Positions 36,897-40,475 of a stretch of 40,475 bases of DNA are shown here, one piece after another. Location: positions 1-40,475 of the forward strand of contig JABCZO010000036.1 in the NCBI GenBank assembly GCA_013289615.1, written 5' to 3'. Below the pieces are notes generated by a model that made no database searches, was not told the origin of the DNA, and saw nothing but the letters and a program-made list of their open reading frames with translations. The stretch comes from Gammaproteobacteria bacterium. Its GTDB lineage: Bacteria; Pseudomonadota; Gammaproteobacteria; Steroidobacterales; Steroidobacteraceae. The position numbers and the translations under genes are program-made. Position 1 is the first letter of the stretch; the number at the start of each line of letters is the position of its first letter.

Positions 36897-38144
36897 ATGG
36901 CGGCGATTGCGCACGGCTTTCTGGGGCTCGCGGCCATTCTGGCGTTGGCCTGGTGCGTCAGCGAAGAGCGGCGGCGAATTCCGTTGCGCACGGTGATCGG
37001 TGGAGTCGTGCTGCAATTCGCGCTGGCGTTGCTGCTGCTGCGCTTCCCGCCGGCCGCCCGTTTGTTCCTGGTGCTCGATGACGTCGTCAACGCCTTGCAA
37101 AAGGCGACCGATGCCGGCACCAGCTTCGTATTCGGCTATCTCGGCGGCGGCCCGATGCCCTTCGAGCTGACCAGTCCCGCCGCCAGCTTCATCCTGGCGT
37201 TTCGTGCCCTGCCGCTGGTGCTCGTGATCGGCGCACTCGCCTCGCTGCTGTTCTACTGGGGCGTCCTGCAGCGCCTGGTAAAGGGCTTTGCGTGGCTGCT
37301 GCGCCGCTCGATGGGTGTGGGCGGTGCGCTCGGACTCGGAGCGGCGGTGCATATCTTCGTCGGCATGATCGAGGCACCACTGCTGGTACGCCCCTACCTG
37401 GCGAAGATGAGCCGCGGCGAGCTGTTCGCGCTCATGACCTGCGGCATGGCAGGCATCGCCGGCACCATGATGGTGATCTACGCCACGATCTTAGGTCCGG
37501 TCATTCCGAACGCGCTTGGCTTCATCCTGATCGCTTCGGTGATCAGCACACCGGCAGCGCTGGCCGTGGCGGCGATCATGATCCCGTTCGATGCGGCGGA
37601 TGAGCCGGCGGATTTTGTCACCGACGATCCCGCCACTGGCGCCATGGACGCCATCGTGCGCGGAACCGCTGCCGGACTGCAGCTGCTGCTGAACATCATC
37701 GCCATGCTCGTGGTGCTGGTGGCCTTGACATCACTGGTAAACCTGACATTGGGACTGTTGCCTGCGTGGCAAGGCGAACCCGTGACGCTGCAGCGCCTGC
37801 TCGGACTGGTGTTCGCACCGCTCATGTGGCTCATCGGATTGCCGTGGCCCGACGCGCAGGTGGCAGGTCCGCTGATGGGAACCAAGACCGTACTCAACGA
37901 ACTCGTGGCCTATCTGAATCTGGCGCAACTGCCGGCTGGGACGTTGAGTCCGCGCTCGCAGCTCATGTTGAGCGCGGCATTGTGCGGCTTTGCGAACCTG
38001 GGCAGCGTCGGCATCATCATTGGCGGCATCGGTGCGATGATTCCCGAGCGACGATCCGAAGTGGCCGCACTCGGTCTGCGCTCACTGGCCTCGGGTACCG
38101 CCGCCACCTGCATGAGCGCGGCGGTGGTGGGCATCCTGACCTGA
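36897..38144 (+). CDS. nupC: Concentrative nucleoside transporter (NupC family)
   Basis: 415 residues, ATG with AGAGGGACAGG upstream. Signatures: ALQKATDAGTSFVFGYLGGG, VHIFVGMIEAPLLVRPYLAKM and SRGELFALMTCGMAGIAGTM, MGTKTVLNELVAYLNL and LCGFANLGSVGIIIGGIGAM are those of the CNT family. About 8-10 membrane helices. It imports nucleosides with H+ or Na+. Monocistronic by layout, as serS points towards it. Confidence 0.95.
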   Translation: MAAIAHGFLGLAAILALAWCVSEERRRIPLRTVIGGVVLQFALALLLLRFPPAARLFLVLDDVVNALQKATDAGTSFVFGYLGGGPMPFELTSPAASFILAFRALPLVLVIGALASLLFYWGVLQRLVKGFAWLLRRSMGVGGALGLGAAVHIFVGMIEAPLLVRPYLAKMSRGELFALMTCGMAGIAGTMMVIYATILGPVIPNALGFILIASVISTPAALAVAAIMIPFDAADEPADFVTDDPATGAMDAIVRGTAAGLQLLLNIIAMLVVLVALTSLVNLTLGLLPAWQGEPVTLQRLLGLVFAPLMWLIGLPWPDAQVAGPLMGTKTVLNELVAYLNLAQLPAGTLSPRSQLMLSAALCGFANLGSVGIIIGGIGAMIPERRSEVAALGLRSLASGTAATCMSAAVVGILT

Positions 38145-38267
38145 TATAAATGCAGATCTCGGGGAGAAATCGCGGAGGTAGATCGGACCCCGAGTCCTCT
38201 GCCGTGCGCTTTCTCGCTCGCGTCCGCCGCCGCCCGTAACGCGGCAAGATCCTCGCGAAGACTGCGC

Positions 38268-40475
<2,208 letters not shown>

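Noticed and set aside
35573..37120. 515-codon minus-strand frame overlapping the SDF symporter and nupC
   Set aside because: Out of frame with the symporter and antisense to nupC; no motifs.
38158..38194. 7-bp stem ctcgggg/ccccgag between nupC and serS as a terminator
   Set aside because: Loop of 23 bases and no T-run on either side; too weak to call.

Overview
The window is chromosomal DNA of a high-GC Gram-negative bacterium, most likely a gammaproteobacterium (lipid II flippase, GDP-mannose and UDP-glucuronate genes, a CysTWA-type sulfate transporter, a phenylalanine hydroxylase, seryl-tRNA synthetase next to RarA, and the Crp/Fnr and GGDEF/EAL protein types all fit). A placement near Xanthomonadales, Nevskiales or Steroidobacterales is only a guess. 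Most genes are intact and closely packed, with 4 to 19 bp overlaps. The AT-richer, looser stretch from about 24.1 to 29.8 kb and the area around the tRNA-Ser gene look like accessory DNA.

Layout. 1-1950 (-): C-terminally cut PQQ-type sugar dehydrogenase. 2434-9740 (-): murJ, a DUF4184 membrane protein, a nitroreductase, phosphomannomutase, mannose-1-P guanylyltransferase/isomerase and UDP-glucose dehydrogenase, i.e. envelope and sugar-nucleotide supply. 9900-17438 (+): a tightly overlapping operon of sulfate ABC transporter genes (ATPase with an extra C-terminal domain, lipoprotein binding protein, two permeases) continuing directly into a membrane histidine kinase and an OmpR-type regulator. 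17508-18963 (+): small protein plus MFS transporter. 18960-21211 (-): NTF2-like lipoprotein, quinone oxidoreductase and an SDR with altered catalytic residues, divergent from a TetR regulator (21476-22186, +) that has a clean 15-bp operator candidate. 22187-22636: no protein gene, but a near-consensus sigma-54 promoter, a nested stem-loop and a strong intrinsic terminator, i.e. a candidate regulatory RNA. 22637-24051: GNAT acetyltransferase (+) converging on phenylalanine hydroxylase (-).

24326-26251 (+) is a GtrA plus GT-C-like membrane protein cassette. It is flanked by two diverged copies of the 5' end of the phenylalanine hydroxylase gene. 26420-28835 (-) holds a GMC oxidoreductase, a twin-arginine-type small protein and a four-helix membrane protein. 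About 29395 is a broken 3' half of a tRNA resembling tRNA-Lys, followed by AT-rich DNA and an intrinsic terminator. 29814-33065 (-) encodes a 1083-residue fusion of a Crp/Fnr regulator with PAS, GAF, degenerate GGDEF and EAL domains, divergent from a MocR-type regulator. A frameshifted YncE-like propeller remnant and a phage-type zinc-finger gene lie beside the 3' end of an intact tRNA-Ser(UGA). The right end returns to housekeeping genes: an SDF-family symporter, a NupC-type nucleoside transporter, serS and rarA (cut by the window edge).

The strongest candidates for something new are the sigma-54-driven structured RNA (about 22460-22580), the Crp-to-EAL fusion, the sulfate transporter with its own two-component system and an ATPase carrying a universal-stress-protein-like domain, and the cassette bounded by duplicated phhA 5' ends. 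All calls are from reading the sequence; no database search was run.
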